A DNA stretch of 64,000 nt from Sphingomonas nostoxanthinifaciens (lineage in GTDB: Bacteria > Pseudomonadota > Alphaproteobacteria > Sphingomonadales > Sphingomonadaceae): the NCBI RefSeq assembly GCF_019930585.1, contig NZ_CP082839.1:1911001-1975000 (forward strand), given 5' to 3'. The notes under the pieces were generated by a model that was not told where the DNA came from, did not search any database, and was given only the letters and a program-made list of their open reading frames with translations. The position numbers were made by a program, and so were the translations under genes. Below, piece after piece: positions 41,525 through 49,625 of this stretch (position 1 is the stretch's first letter; every line of letters starts with the position of its first letter).

Positions 41525-43912
41525 ATGACTGTCAATCGCTCACCCTTGCTTGCACGATTGCTTGCAGGCTCCATGCTTCTTCCGCTCTCGACGCTCGCAC
41601 ATGCGCAAACCGGCGGACCTGATCCGGCGGCCGCGGACGGCTCGCCCAAGCTGTCGCAGGACGAGATCATCGTCACCGGCACGCGCGCGAGCAAGCGGGC
41701 GGTGGACAGCAACAGCCCGATCCAGGTGTTGTCGGCCGATGCCCTCAAGGCCAGTTCGCAGACCAACCTCACCGACGCGCTGACGACGCTCAACCCCTCC
41801 GTCTCGCGTCGTAACAACGGCACCGACGTCGGTGCGCTGACCAATTCGATCCGTCTTCGTGGTCTCAACCCCAACCATGTGCTGGTGCTCGTGGATGGTG
41901 TGCGCCGCCACAACACCGCCAATATCTACGCGCCGGCCGGGCCCGACCAAGGCAGCACGCCGGTCGATCTCGACATGATCCCGACCAACCTGATCGATCA
42001 TATCGAGATCCTTCAGGACGGCGCCGCCGCGCAATATGGATCGGACGCGATCGCGGGCGTCGTGAACATCATCCTCAAGCATGAAGCCTACGGCTTCGGC
42101 GCGCACGGCCTGACGGGCGTCTACGGTCACGGCGATGGCTGGTCGAGCAATGTCGGCACCGATTACGGCATGGCGCTCGGCAGCGACGGTTTCGTCCATA
42201 TCGCCGCCGAATTCACGCATAACGACCATACCGACCGCGGCCTGGACGATTCCCGTACCGGCAAGCACGACAACAAGGTGTTCGGCGATCCGAAGGTAAC
42301 GCGCGAGAATGTCGGCCTCAACTTCATGAAGCCGATCACCGACGGTATCGAACTCTATGGCAACGCAACCTACGCGCATCGTTATGCCGACGCCTATGAG
42401 AATTACCGCCTGCCCACGGTCGCACCCAGCGTCTTCCCGAACGGTTTCTCGCCGCGAGAGATCACGCACGAGGACGATTATGCCGGTACGCTCGGTCTGC
42501 GGGGCGACAATCTGCTCGGGTTCAAATGGGATCTGAGCTCGACCTATGGGCGCGACCAGCTTCGCGTGTCGATGCGCGATACGGTCAACCTCGATCTGCT
42601 TACCGCCACAGGCTCGACGCCGACCGCGCTCGACCTGCAGCACTTCCGCTTCTCGCAATGGACCAACGATCTCGGCCTGTCGCGCGACGTCGACATCGGG
42701 CTGGCCTCGCCGCTGCACGTGGCGCTCGGCGGCGAATTCCGAAAGGACTATTACAAGATCGGCGCGGGCGATCCGGACTCCTATTATGGTAGCGGTACGC
42801 AGGCGCTCGTCGGCATCGCTCCGGTCAGCACGGGCAATTTCAGCCGCAATGTCTACGCCGGGTGGGGCGATATCGAAGCGCATCTGACGAGCAAATGGGA
42901 CGTCGATCTGGCCGGCCGCTACGAAGATTATAGCGATGCAGGCGACACCTGGACGGGCAAGATCTCGACCCGCTACCAGATCATCCCGCAGGCGGCGATC
43001 CGCGGCACGTTCAGCAACGGCTTCCGCGCGCCGACGCTGGCCGAAGAGCATTTCACCAACCTGTTCGTGTCGCCGACCGGCGCATCGGGCCAGCTCGCCG
43101 TCAGTTCGGTCGCGGCCAAGCTGCTCGGTGCGACGCCGCTGAAGCCCGAAAAGTCGACCAGCATCAGCGCCGGCCTGGTGCTGGAGCCGATCGATCGTCT
43201 GACCGTGACGGTCGATGCCTACCAGATCTACATCAAGAAGCGCATCATCGGCGGCGGCGACTATAACGGCCAGACCGCCATCAACGCGCTGACCGCCCAG
43301 GGCATCTCCCTGCCGTCAGGCCTCGACCCCAACAACGTGTCCGCCACCTATTTCGCCAACGGTGCCGACACGCGGACGCGCGGTATCGACGTCACCGCCA
43401 ACTACCGCACCGATCTGGGCAACGCCGGCGTGATCGACTGGAGCGTGGCCGCGACCTTCAACAAGACGTCGCTGCGCAAGCTGAACAACGACGCCAACGG
43501 CAAGCCGCTGCTGAATGCGCAGGGCATATCCTACCTCGTCGATGCCACGCCCCGGAACAAGGTCATCCTCGGCGCGCACTGGACGCATGGCCTGCTCGAC
43601 CTCAACCTGCGCGAAACCGAGTGGGGCAAGGCGAGCCAGGAGCTGAGTTATACGGTCGGCCCGAACGCCTATTCGAACACGCTGTTCATCCCCTATACCG
43701 CCAACTCGCGCTGGCTGACCGACATCGAACTTGGCTACAAGATCTTCAAGGGCGTGCGTCTGGCGGTCGGATCGAACAATCTGTTCGGCGCGCATCCGAA
43801 CCGGATTCCGGTCGAGGCGCGCTACCTTGGCGTGCTGCAATATTCCAACATCATCCAGCAGGTCGGCGCCAATGGCGGCTTCTATTACGGCAAGATCGAC
43901 CTGAGCTTCTAA
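41525..43912 (+). CDS. TonB-dependent receptor (second of the putative glycan locus)
   Basis: A 795-residue outer-membrane receptor. Signal peptide LLAGSMLLPLSTLAHAQ. TonB-box-like DEIIVTGTRASKRAVDSNSP. Plug: IQVLSADALKASSQTNLTDA, SIRLRGLNPNHVLVLVDGVR, EILQDGAAAQYGSDAIAGVV. The barrel ends FYYGKIDLSF, with the terminal Phe needed for outer-membrane insertion. It is the same subtype as the receptor at 34131-36818. The gap after the glycosidase gene is 67 bases with AGGAGGACAGGAG, so it may be read from the same transcript. Ligand is unknown; an oligosaccharide released by the two enzymes is the simplest guess. Confidence 0.93.
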   Translation: MTVNRSPLLARLLAGSMLLPLSTLAHAQTGGPDPAAADGSPKLSQDEIIVTGTRASKRAVDSNSPIQVLSADALKASSQTNLTDALTTLNPSVSRRNNGTDVGALTNSIRLRGLNPNHVLVLVDGVRRHNTANIYAPAGPDQGSTPVDLDMIPTNLIDHIEILQDGAAAQYGSDAIAGVVNIILKHEAYGFGAHGLTGVYGHGDGWSSNVGTDYGMALGSDGFVHIAAEFTHNDHTDRGLDDSRTGKHDNKVFGDPKVTRENVGLNFMKPITDGIELYGNATYAHRYADAYENYRLPTVAPSVFPNGFSPREITHEDDYAGTLGLRGDNLLGFKWDLSSTYGRDQLRVSMRDTVNLDLLTATGSTPTALDLQHFRFSQWTNDLGLSRDVDIGLASPLHVALGGEFRKDYYKIGAGDPDSYYGSGTQALVGIAPVSTGNFSRNVYAGWGDIEAHLTSKWDVDLAGRYEDYSDAGDTWTGKISTRYQIIPQAAIRGTFSNGFRAPTLAEEHFTNLFVSPTGASGQLAVSSVAAKLLGATPLKPEKSTSISAGLVLEPIDRLTVTVDAYQIYIKKRIIGGGDYNGQTAINALTAQGISLPSGLDPNNVSATYFANGADTRTRGIDVTANYRTDLGNAGVIDWSVAATFNKTSLRKLNNDANGKPLLNAQGISYLVDATPRNKVILGAHWTHGLLDLNLRETEWGKASQELSYTVGPNAYSNTLFIPYTANSRWLTDIELGYKIFKGVRLAVGSNNLFGAHPNRIPVEARYLGVLQYSNIIQQVGANGGFYYGKIDLSF

Positions 43913-43925
43913 GTCACGCTCTCCG

Positions 43926-43956
43926 GACATCGCCTGGCACTTTGCCGGGCGATGTC
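43926..43956 (+). terminator. Terminator-like hairpin after the second TonB receptor
   Basis: GACATCGCC (43926-43934) pairs perfectly with GGCGATGTC (43948-43956) and the inner GGCA/TGCC extends the stem. No T run follows, so it may need Rho or only protect the 3' end. Confidence 0.5.
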
Positions 43957-44135
43957 TGGCCCTTCCGGACGGCGCTGCCGCCGCCGTTCCTGCTGAGCAT
44001 GTGGGCCATGCGTCAGCGCAGGCCGCCGACACCCATCAACAGGCTCGCCGCAGCCGCTGCGCGTCTACGCGGCGGGCGAGCGCGGCTGGGCATCGCTTTC
44101 GGAGGGTATTCCGGGCCGGACCTTTGAAGAGAAAG

Positions 44136-44225
<90 letters not shown>

Positions 44226-44254
44226 GCATGGGGGTCCGGCCGACGGAGAGCGCG

Positions 44255-44282
44255 CCCTAGCGGAAGGTTTTGCGCTTGCCAA
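44255..44282 (-). promoter_or_regulatory. Candidate promoter of tRNA-Ser
   Basis: On the minus strand TTGGCA (44277-44282) and CTAGGG (44255-44260) are 16 bases apart, with a start expected near 44248. The -10 resembles that of the rnpB promoter candidate (CTAGGA). Confidence 0.45.
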
Positions 44283-44324
44283 GCGCCGCTTGCTTCACCG
44301 GGCGCCGGTACTAAATAGGACGGC

Positions 44325-44705
44325 ATGCCTTCACATCGCGTTTCCTTTCCCGCCGGGCAGGCGCTGCCGGCGATGCCTCCGGTCGCGGAGGCCCGGTTCA
44401 GCATCGGCGACATCGTGCGCCATCGGCTGTTCTCGTTCCGCGGCGTGATCTTCGACGTCGATCCGGTCTTCGCCAACAGCGAAGATTGGTACGAATCGAT
44501 TCCCGAGGACGTGCGCCCGCGCCGCGATCAGCCCTTTTACCACCTGCTCGCCGAAAATGCGGAGAGCAGCTACATCGCCTATGTGAGCCAGCAGAACCTG
44601 GAACGCGACGATACCGAGGAACCGGTCGATCACCCCGCGATCGACGGGCTGTTCGGCCAATTCGCGGACGGGCGGTACGAGTTGCGGCGCGAGCATCGCC
44701 ACTGA
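44325..44705 (+). CDS. hspQ: HspQ heat-shock protein (hemimethylated DNA-binding family)
   Basis: A 126-residue cytosolic protein of the HspQ/YccV family. The core is ARFSIGDIVRHRLFSFRGVI, FDVDPVFANSEDWYESIPED, RPRRDQPFYHLLAENAESSY and IAYVSQQNLERDDTEEPVDH, all diagnostic. HspQ in E. coli is a heat-inducible protein that modulates Lon specificity and was first described as binding hemimethylated DNA. The ATG at 44325 follows TAGGA; an internal Met (PPVAEARFSIGD) is the alternative start. It is followed after 40 bases by sufE on the same strand. Confidence 0.92.
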   Translation: MPSHRVSFPAGQALPAMPPVAEARFSIGDIVRHRLFSFRGVIFDVDPVFANSEDWYESIPEDVRPRRDQPFYHLLAENAESSYIAYVSQQNLERDDTEEPVDHPAIDGLFGQFADGRYELRREHRH

Positions 44706-44745
44706 TCGCTTCCGGCCCGGCTCTTCGTCTGATAGCCGCGCCTGC

Positions 44746-45159
44746 ATGTCGACCGCCCCCGAAATCGCCGCGCTGCTGGAAGAGTATGAGTTCCTCGATG
44801 CGGATGACCGTTATCGCCTGCTGATCGACCTCGGTCGTGCGCTGGAGCCGATGCCCGATGCGCTCAAGACCGACGCCACCTTGGTTCGGGGCTGCTCGGC
44901 TTCGGTCTGGGTCTATCCGACGCGGCTGCCGGACGGGCGGCTGCATTTCCTCGCCGATTCGAATGCGGCGATCACCAAGGGGATCATCGCGTTGGTCCTC
45001 GCCAGCGTGCAGGATCATGCGCCCGCGGATATCCTCGCGACCGACATCACCGCCACGCTCGCGCCGTTCGATCTGTCGCGCCAGCTCAGCTCGAACCGCA
45101 CACAGGGCATCCCCAACATGATTGCGCTGATCCGGGAAACCGCCGCCCGCCTCGCGTAA
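44746..45159 (+). CDS. sufE: SufE family sulfur acceptor
   Basis: Takes persulfide sulfur from a cysteine desulfurase (SufS) and passes it to the SufBCD scaffold. 137 residues, normal length. The sulfur-carrying cysteine is C50 in ATLVRGCSASVWVYP. LLEEYEFLDADDRYRLLIDL at the start and LSSNRTQGIPNMIALIRETA at the end are family-typical. The suf operon itself is not in this window. It converges on a ferredoxin-like gene with 15 bases between stops. Confidence 0.94.
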   Translation: MSTAPEIAALLEEYEFLDADDRYRLLIDLGRALEPMPDALKTDATLVRGCSASVWVYPTRLPDGRLHFLADSNAAITKGIIALVLASVQDHAPADILATDITATLAPFDLSRQLSSNRTQGIPNMIALIRETAARLA

Positions 45160-45165
45160 GGCGGG
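45146..45165. terminator. Hairpin between convergent sufE and ferredoxin genes
   Basis: CCCGCCT-CGCGTA-AGGCGGG spans the sufE stop codon. It has no T run on either side; a weak or Rho-assisted bidirectional terminator is possible. Confidence 0.35.
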
Positions 45166-45174
45166 CCGGTCGCG

Positions 45175-45513
45175 CTAGATTGCGGCCAGACGACCGGCGC
45201 GTGGCTCGGCGTCGGCCGCGTCCAGCGCCGCTTCGACATCCTCGATCGGCGTGCCGGCGGCGACGATCAGCCAGTCGCGCGGGCGGGCGCCGTCGACCAC
45301 CGTCACGGCATTCTTGGGGCAGATCTTCAGGCATTTGGTCTGCATCACGCCGATCGACGCCTTGCGCCCCTTGCCCCCGCCCGCATGCTTGCGCAGCACC
45401 TTGGAGAGCGGCTTGCGCCCGTCGGGGCCGAAACCCCTGCCGCCCAGCTTCTTCTCGCACTTGGCGCAGACGAGGATCGCGGCGCGCCACCGCGCCGAGG
45501 CGTGGCGGATCAT
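45175..45513 (-). CDS. (2Fe-2S) thioredoxin-like ferredoxin domain protein
   Basis: A 112-residue protein with four cysteines placed as in thioredoxin-fold [2Fe-2S] ferredoxins: C16 and C19 in AAILVCAKCEKKL, and C61 and C65 in MQTKCLKICPKNAVTV. Between them is a very basic loop (GRKPLSKVLRKHAGGGKGRK). Such small ferredoxins are related to the NuoE C-terminal domain, and their partners are rarely known. ATG 45513 overlaps the stop of the J-domain gene as ATGA, which fixes the start; a longer frame upstream lies inside that gene. The coupling suggests a joint role, perhaps in Fe-S protein maturation, by inference. Confidence 0.85.
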   Translation of the reverse strand: MIRHASARWRAAILVCAKCEKKLGGRGFGPDGRKPLSKVLRKHAGGGKGRKASIGVMQTKCLKICPKNAVTVVDGARPRDWLIVAAGTPIEDVEAALDAADAEPRAGRLAAI

Positions 45514-46037
45514 GCGGCGCGACGTTCCTCGGCGGTGCGCAACACATCCCACGCCGCCTGGACCGCGCGGAAGCGATCGGCGGCATCCTGGTCGCCCGGC
45601 CGCACGTCGGGATGGTTGGCCTTTGCCAGCCGGCGCCACGCCGCCTTGATCTCGTCGAAGCCGGCATCGGCCTCGACCCCGAGCACGTCGAGCGCGCGCA
45701 TCTCGTCGCGCGAGCGGCTGCCGTCACCAGCGCCGCCCCACTGATAGTGGCGCGATTGCTCGAAGCCCGAGGCGTCGCGCCGCTCCGCACCCTCGCGTGC
45801 GGCGGCCTCTTCGGCCGAGAGCCCTTCGAAATAGTTCCAGCCGCGATTATACTCGCCGGCATGATCGGCGCAGAAATACCAGCGCTCGGGGCTGTTGGGT
45901 GACTTGGGGGCAGGGCAGTCGCCCGGCCGGTCGCAACCATGCCGGTCGCAGATCCGGACCTGCGTCGCCCCGCGCTCGCTGCCGTAGCTCCGCCAGCGGG
46001 GGAAGCCCCAGTCGTTCGATCTCGTGAAGCGCGCCAT
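45510..46037 (-). CDS. J-domain protein with N-terminal cysteine motif
   Basis: A 175-residue cytosolic co-chaperone. The J domain is at the C-terminus (about 115-172): RALDVLGVEADAGFDEIKAA, RRLAKANHPDVRPGDQDAAD, RFRAVQAAWDVLR, with the HPD motif that stimulates the DnaK ATPase. The N-terminal half has C/H residues in RICDRHGCDRPGDCPAPKSP and WYFCADHAGEYN, likely a zinc site. This architecture is common in Alphaproteobacteria. Its stop overlaps the start of the ferredoxin gene. Client proteins are unknown. Confidence 0.9.
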   Translation of the reverse strand: MARFTRSNDWGFPRWRSYGSERGATQVRICDRHGCDRPGDCPAPKSPNSPERWYFCADHAGEYNRGWNYFEGLSAEEAAAREGAERRDASGFEQSRHYQWGGAGDGSRSRDEMRALDVLGVEADAGFDEIKAAWRRLAKANHPDVRPGDQDAADRFRAVQAAWDVLRTAEERRAA

Positions 46038-46084
46038 CGCGACCCAGATAGTGCAACGGCGCGTGAATCGCTACCGCAGGACGT

Positions 46085-46474
46085 GCGCCAGAGGGCCTGT
46101 AAGCCGGGTTCTGTCCACCGGCCGAAGCCGGATGGGCGACCATTCCTCTAGGACGACGCTCGCGCGCCGCCTCAAGCAACCAACCCGGACGACGGGGCCG
46201 AGTCAGCCCATATGCCGTCCCTATTCGGTCTTGCTCCCGGTGGGGTTTGCCGTGCCGCCACCGTTGCCGGCAGCGCGGTGCGCTCTTACCGCACCCTTTC
46301 GCCCTTGCGTGCAGCCGAGGCCCGGCACGCGGTCTGCTTTCTGTTGCACTGTCCCTGAACGGCCCGTCGCCAGGCCGTCCGCCGGGCGTTACCCGGCACC
46401 GTCACTCTTCGGAGCCCGGACTTTCCTCCCGCGCGGAAACCCGCGCCGGCGGCCGCCCGGCCCTCTGGCGCGGC
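46085..46474 (-). ncRNA. rnpB: RNase P RNA, bacterial class A
   Basis: Catalytic RNA that trims tRNA 5' leaders. Recognised on the minus strand by GGAGGAAAGTCCGGGCTCC near the 5' end, ACAGAAAGCAGACCGC, GGTAAGAGCGCACCG, AGAGGAATGGTCGCC, and the 3' part ACAGAACCCGGCTTACAGGC. Helix P1 closes the molecule: GCGCCAGAGGGCC at 46471-46459 pairs fully with 46097-46085. Ends are set from P1 and are good to a few bases. It overlaps no real gene. Confidence 0.97.
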
Positions 46475-46476
46475 GG

Positions 46477-46504
46477 TCCTAGGCGTAACGAGCAGCGAAG
46501 TCGA
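46477..46504 (-). promoter_or_regulatory. Candidate promoter of rnpB
   Basis: On the minus strand TCGACT (46499-46504) and CTAGGA (46477-46482) are 16 bases apart. The predicted start near 46470 agrees with the 5' end of helix P1. Confidence 0.5.
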
Positions 46505-46513
46505 GCGTGCGTC

Positions 46514-47227
46514 TCAGCCGGCGGTGAGCCGCTTTTCCGCGCCCTTGTCGCCGCCGGTGAGCAGCGAGAGCAGGATGGCGCGCGTTTCGCCGTCGACGAC
46601 GCCGTCGATCGTCTCGGGCCGAAAGCGGCGCTGGAAGGCGCGTACCGCCGCCTCGCCATCGACCACGTCATAGCCGAAGCGTCCGAGCGCCAGCAGGAAG
46701 CCGCTGTCGGACCAGTGCGGATCGGTCAGGTGCCTGATGGGGCGGGGCAGGGCAAGCCGGACCCGCGCCAGCCGCTCCCACTCGAACAGTTCGCCCGGAT
46801 CCTGCTTGCGCGCCGGCGCCACGTCGGAATGGCCGACGATATTGCCGCGGGTGATGCCGTAGCGCGCGGCGATGTCCGCCATCAGCGGCATCAGCGCCTC
46901 CATCTGTGGCGCGGGGAAGGGCCGGTAGCCGAATTCATGGCCGGGATTGACGAGCTCGATCCCGATCGAGGCCGAGTTGACGTCGTCGATGCCGCGCCAA
47001 TGCGCCTTGCCGGCATGCCAGGCGCGCTTGTCCTCGTCGACCAGCCGCACGACCTGGCCATCCTCGGCGACCAGATAATGGCTGGAGACCTTCGCTTCGG
47101 GATCGCACAGCCGGCGCAGCGCCGACGGCCCGTCGGTCATGCCGGTATAATGAAGCACGATGATGCTGACCGGCAAAGCGCGCGTGTCGAAGTTCGGCGA
47201 GGGGCAATCGAGGATCGCGTCGGGCAT
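46514..47227 (-). CDS. N-acetylmuramoyl-L-alanine amidase, AmpD-like
   Basis: A 237-residue zinc amidase that cleaves the bond between muramic acid and the peptide in peptidoglycan fragments. The amidase_2 fold shows zinc ligands in SIIVLHYTGMTDG (His), NIVGHSDVAPARKQDPG (His and Asp), plus SSHYLVAEDGQVVRLVDEDK and IGIELVNPGHEFGY. Residues about 170-230 form a peptidoglycan-binding_1 domain (LGRFGYDVVDGEAAVRAFQR, IDGVVDGETRAILLSLL). No signal peptide is visible, so it acts in the cytosol on recycled muropeptides as AmpD does. ATG 47227 was preferred to a GTG six bases upstream. No ampG or ampR is near. Confidence 0.9.
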   Translation of the reverse strand: MPDAILDCPSPNFDTRALPVSIIVLHYTGMTDGPSALRRLCDPEAKVSSHYLVAEDGQVVRLVDEDKRAWHAGKAHWRGIDDVNSASIGIELVNPGHEFGYRPFPAPQMEALMPLMADIAARYGITRGNIVGHSDVAPARKQDPGELFEWERLARVRLALPRPIRHLTDPHWSDSGFLLALGRFGYDVVDGEAAVRAFQRRFRPETIDGVVDGETRAILLSLLTGGDKGAEKRLTAG

Positions 47228-47296
47228 CGGCACTCCGCATAGCGTCGGCAGCGGCGGTCACGCCAGCGCTATTCCGGGCGACGCGCCCGATGCCGC

Positions 47297-48118
47297 CTAG
47301 GGAGCCGTTGCGGGGCGGTAGAGGCCACGTAGCGCCGGATCGGTGCGGAAGGCGTCGGTCTGGCCCAGCACGGTCTCACCCGCCCCCAGCATCAGCACCC
47401 CGTCGCGCGCGATCGCCGTGGTGAGCCGGTCGAACACGTCGCGCCGCCGCGCCGCCGAGAAATAGAGCAGGACATTGCGGCACAGGATCACGTCGAATTC
47501 GCCGGCAGGCGGCGGGTCGAGCAGGTTATGCACCGCGAACGACACGCCCTCCAGCGCGGCGGGGCGCACCCGCCAGGCCTCGCCCTCCGGGTCGAAGCGC
47601 GTGATCAGATCCCTGACCGGCAGGCCGCGCTGTACCTCGAACTGGGAATAGACGCCCGCGCGCGCTTTACCGATGGCGACGGGAGAGACATCCGTGCCGA
47701 CGATCTCGATCGTCCAGCCGCGCCAGCGCGTTTCGGCCGCTGCGAGTGCGAACGCGATCGAATAAGGTTCCTGACCGGTCGAGCAGCCCGCCGACCAGAT
47801 GCGCAGCCGCCGCGCCGCGCCGCGCCGCTCGGCCAGATGCGGCAGGCCTTCATCCACCAGCGTGCGGAAGGCGGCCATGTCGCGATAGAAGAACGTCTCG
47901 TGGTTGAGCAAAGCTTCCACCACCGTCGCGCGCAGTTCGGTGGCGCCGGGATGGGCAACCTGGGCCGCCAGCGCGTCCAGGCCGCCAATGTCGCGCGCGC
48001 GCATCACCGCCTGCAGCGCGACGTCGATCCGCCAGCGGCGGCCATCGGCGAGCTGCTGGCCCGTCATCTGCTCGAACAGGCCGGATAGAGCGCGGACCGC
48101 GAGCGGCGTCATCTCCAT
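47297..48118 (-). CDS. cheR: Chemotaxis methyltransferase CheR
   Basis: Methylates glutamates of chemoreceptors using S-adenosylmethionine. 273 residues. N-terminal helical domain (LFEQMTGQQLADGRRWRI), ALLNHETFFYRDMAAFRTLV, SAM loop LRIWSAGCSTGQEPYSIAFA, IVGTDVSPVAIGKARAGVYS, and FDVILCRNVLLYFSAARRRD. It overlaps the end of cheB; ATG 48118 is preceded by GGAGG at good distance, while an ATG at 48112 (ATGA with the cheB stop) lacks room for a ribosome site. Last gene of a cheY-cheB-cheR unit. Confidence 0.93.
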   Translation of the reverse strand: MEMTPLAVRALSGLFEQMTGQQLADGRRWRIDVALQAVMRARDIGGLDALAAQVAHPGATELRATVVEALLNHETFFYRDMAAFRTLVDEGLPHLAERRGAARRLRIWSAGCSTGQEPYSIAFALAAAETRWRGWTIEIVGTDVSPVAIGKARAGVYSQFEVQRGLPVRDLITRFDPEGEAWRVRPAALEGVSFAVHNLLDPPPAGEFDVILCRNVLLYFSAARRRDVFDRLTTAIARDGVLMLGAGETVLGQTDAFRTDPALRGLYRPATAP

Positions 48119-49191
48119 GCCCCACCGCCTCCGCTGCGATAGGCGATGGCGCTGGCGATCGCCTCGGGCGGCAAGACATCTTGCGCCAGACCGGCATTCG
48201 CCACCGCGCCCGGCATTCCCCACACCACCGATGTCTGGGCATCCTGCGCCCACAGCGTGCCGCCGGCTGCCACCAGCGTCTCGGCGCCGGTCGCGCCGTC
48301 ACGCCCCATGCCGCTGAGCATCACGCCCACGGCAGCGGGACCGTAGCATTCCCCGATCGTCGCCATCATCGGATCGACCGAGGGCAGGAAGCCCGAAGCC
48401 GAGCGGCGACGATCGAGCCGTATATGGACCTCTCCACCGAAACGCGCGAGCGACAGGCTGCCGTCGCCGGGCGCGAGCATGATCTCGCCCTCGGTCGGTC
48501 GCAGCCCAGCCGCGGCGAGCCGTACCGGGCGGCTGGCCATTTCCGCCAGCTGGGGCACGAAATAGGGCATGAACGGCGCCGGCAGGTGCTGAGTGATGAG
48601 GATGGGCGCGGTCACGCTGGCGGGCAGCGCGTGAAAGAAGGTGGCGAGCGCATGCACGCCGCCGGTCGATGCGCCGATGCCGATGCATGCGATCGGCACG
48701 ACCGGCGCCGGGGTAAAACTGTGGGTGGGCTCGTGATGCGGCGCGACGTGCGTACGGGGATGCGCAATGCGCGCCATCCGCTCGACCAATTCTTCGGCAA
48801 AGTGGCCGGCGAAGCCGACCGCACCCGGCTTGACCAGCGTATCGGCCGCGCCCAGCCGCAAGGCGGAAACGGTCGCGGCCGCGCCCTCGGCACAGGCCGA
48901 GGACACGATCAGCACCTTCGCGCCATGTCCCGCGGCAAGCAGATCGGGGAGCGCTGCCAGGCCGCCGATGCCCGGCATTTCGAGGTCGAGCAGGATGATG
49001 TCGACGTCGAGTTGCCCGAGCAGCCCCAGCGCCTCGGGGGCGCTGCCGGCGGAGCCGACGACCTGAAAGCCTTCGTGGGCCGCCAGCATGCGGGCGAGGA
49101 CCGCGCGGACGACCGCGGAATCGTCCACGATCATCACCCGCACCTCGGGCTGCGGCGGTTCTCCGCGCAATAAGGGGAGCGCGCGCGCCAT
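48109..49191 (-). CDS. cheB: Chemotaxis methylesterase CheB
   Basis: Response regulator that removes methyl groups from, or deamidates, chemoreceptors. 360 residues. Receiver domain: VRVMIVDDSAVVRAVLARML, DIILLDLEMPGIGGLAALPD, LVKPGAVGFAG. Catalytic domain: Ser in IGIGASTGGVHALATFF, His in PILITQHLPAPFMPYFV, Asp in GVMLSGMGRDGATGAETL; all three are present, in contrast to the CheB-like domain of the large kinase at 25478-29587. The start at 49191 lies eleven bases after cheY. Confidence 0.95.
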   Translation of the reverse strand: MARALPLLRGEPPQPEVRVMIVDDSAVVRAVLARMLAAHEGFQVVGSAGSAPEALGLLGQLDVDIILLDLEMPGIGGLAALPDLLAAGHGAKVLIVSSACAEGAAATVSALRLGAADTLVKPGAVGFAGHFAEELVERMARIAHPRTHVAPHHEPTHSFTPAPVVPIACIGIGASTGGVHALATFFHALPASVTAPILITQHLPAPFMPYFVPQLAEMASRPVRLAAAGLRPTEGEIMLAPGDGSLSLARFGGEVHIRLDRRRSASGFLPSVDPMMATIGECYGPAAVGVMLSGMGRDGATGAETLVAAGGTLWAQDAQTSVVWGMPGAVANAGLAQDVLPPEAIASAIAYRSGGGGAWR

Positions 49192-49202
49192 CGGCCGCGC
49201 GC

Positions 49203-49568
49203 TCAGGCGATGCCGACGATCTGGAGCTTGCTTTCCAGGGTTTCGCGATCGAACGGCTTCATCACATATTCGTCGGCGCCCGCCTCGATCGCGGCGCGGA
49301 TATGGGCGACGCCATTCTCGGTCGTGCAGAACACCACCTTGGGACGATGCGGGAGGTCGACGGTGCCCAGTTCGCGCAGGAATTCGATCCCGCTCATCAC
49401 CGGCATGTTCCAGTCGAGCAAGATGACGTCAGGCGTCGCCTCGCGGCAGCGATCGAGCGCCTCCTGGCCGTCGCCGGCCTCCGACACGGCGAAATCCATG
49501 GTCTCGAGGATGTGGCGCGCCACCTTGCGGATCACCTTCGAATCGTCGACCACCAAGCAACTCTTCAT
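49203..49568 (-). CDS. cheY: Chemotaxis response regulator CheY
   Basis: A 121-residue single receiver that carries phosphate from CheA to the flagellar switch or another target. SCLVVDDSKVIRKVARHILE (acidic pair), DVILLDWNMPVMSGIEFLRE (phospho-Asp), VVFCTTENGVAH (Thr) and EYVMKPFDRETLE (Lys) are all present. First gene of the cheY-cheB-cheR unit. No cheA, cheW, cheD or flagellar gene is in this window. Confidence 0.92.
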   Translation of the reverse strand: MKSCLVVDDSKVIRKVARHILETMDFAVSEAGDGQEALDRCREATPDVILLDWNMPVMSGIEFLRELGTVDLPHRPKVVFCTTENGVAHIRAAIEAGADEYVMKPFDRETLESKLQIVGIA

Positions 49569-49625
49569 CGCGTCCCGTTCCTTCGCGCCGTTCAGTCAGC
49601 TTAGGGTCGGCGCGTAAGCATCCGG

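Noticed and set aside
46247..47242. Open frame running through rnpB and antisense to the amidase gene
   Set aside because: It crosses a structural RNA and a well-supported gene; no protein family is recognisable.
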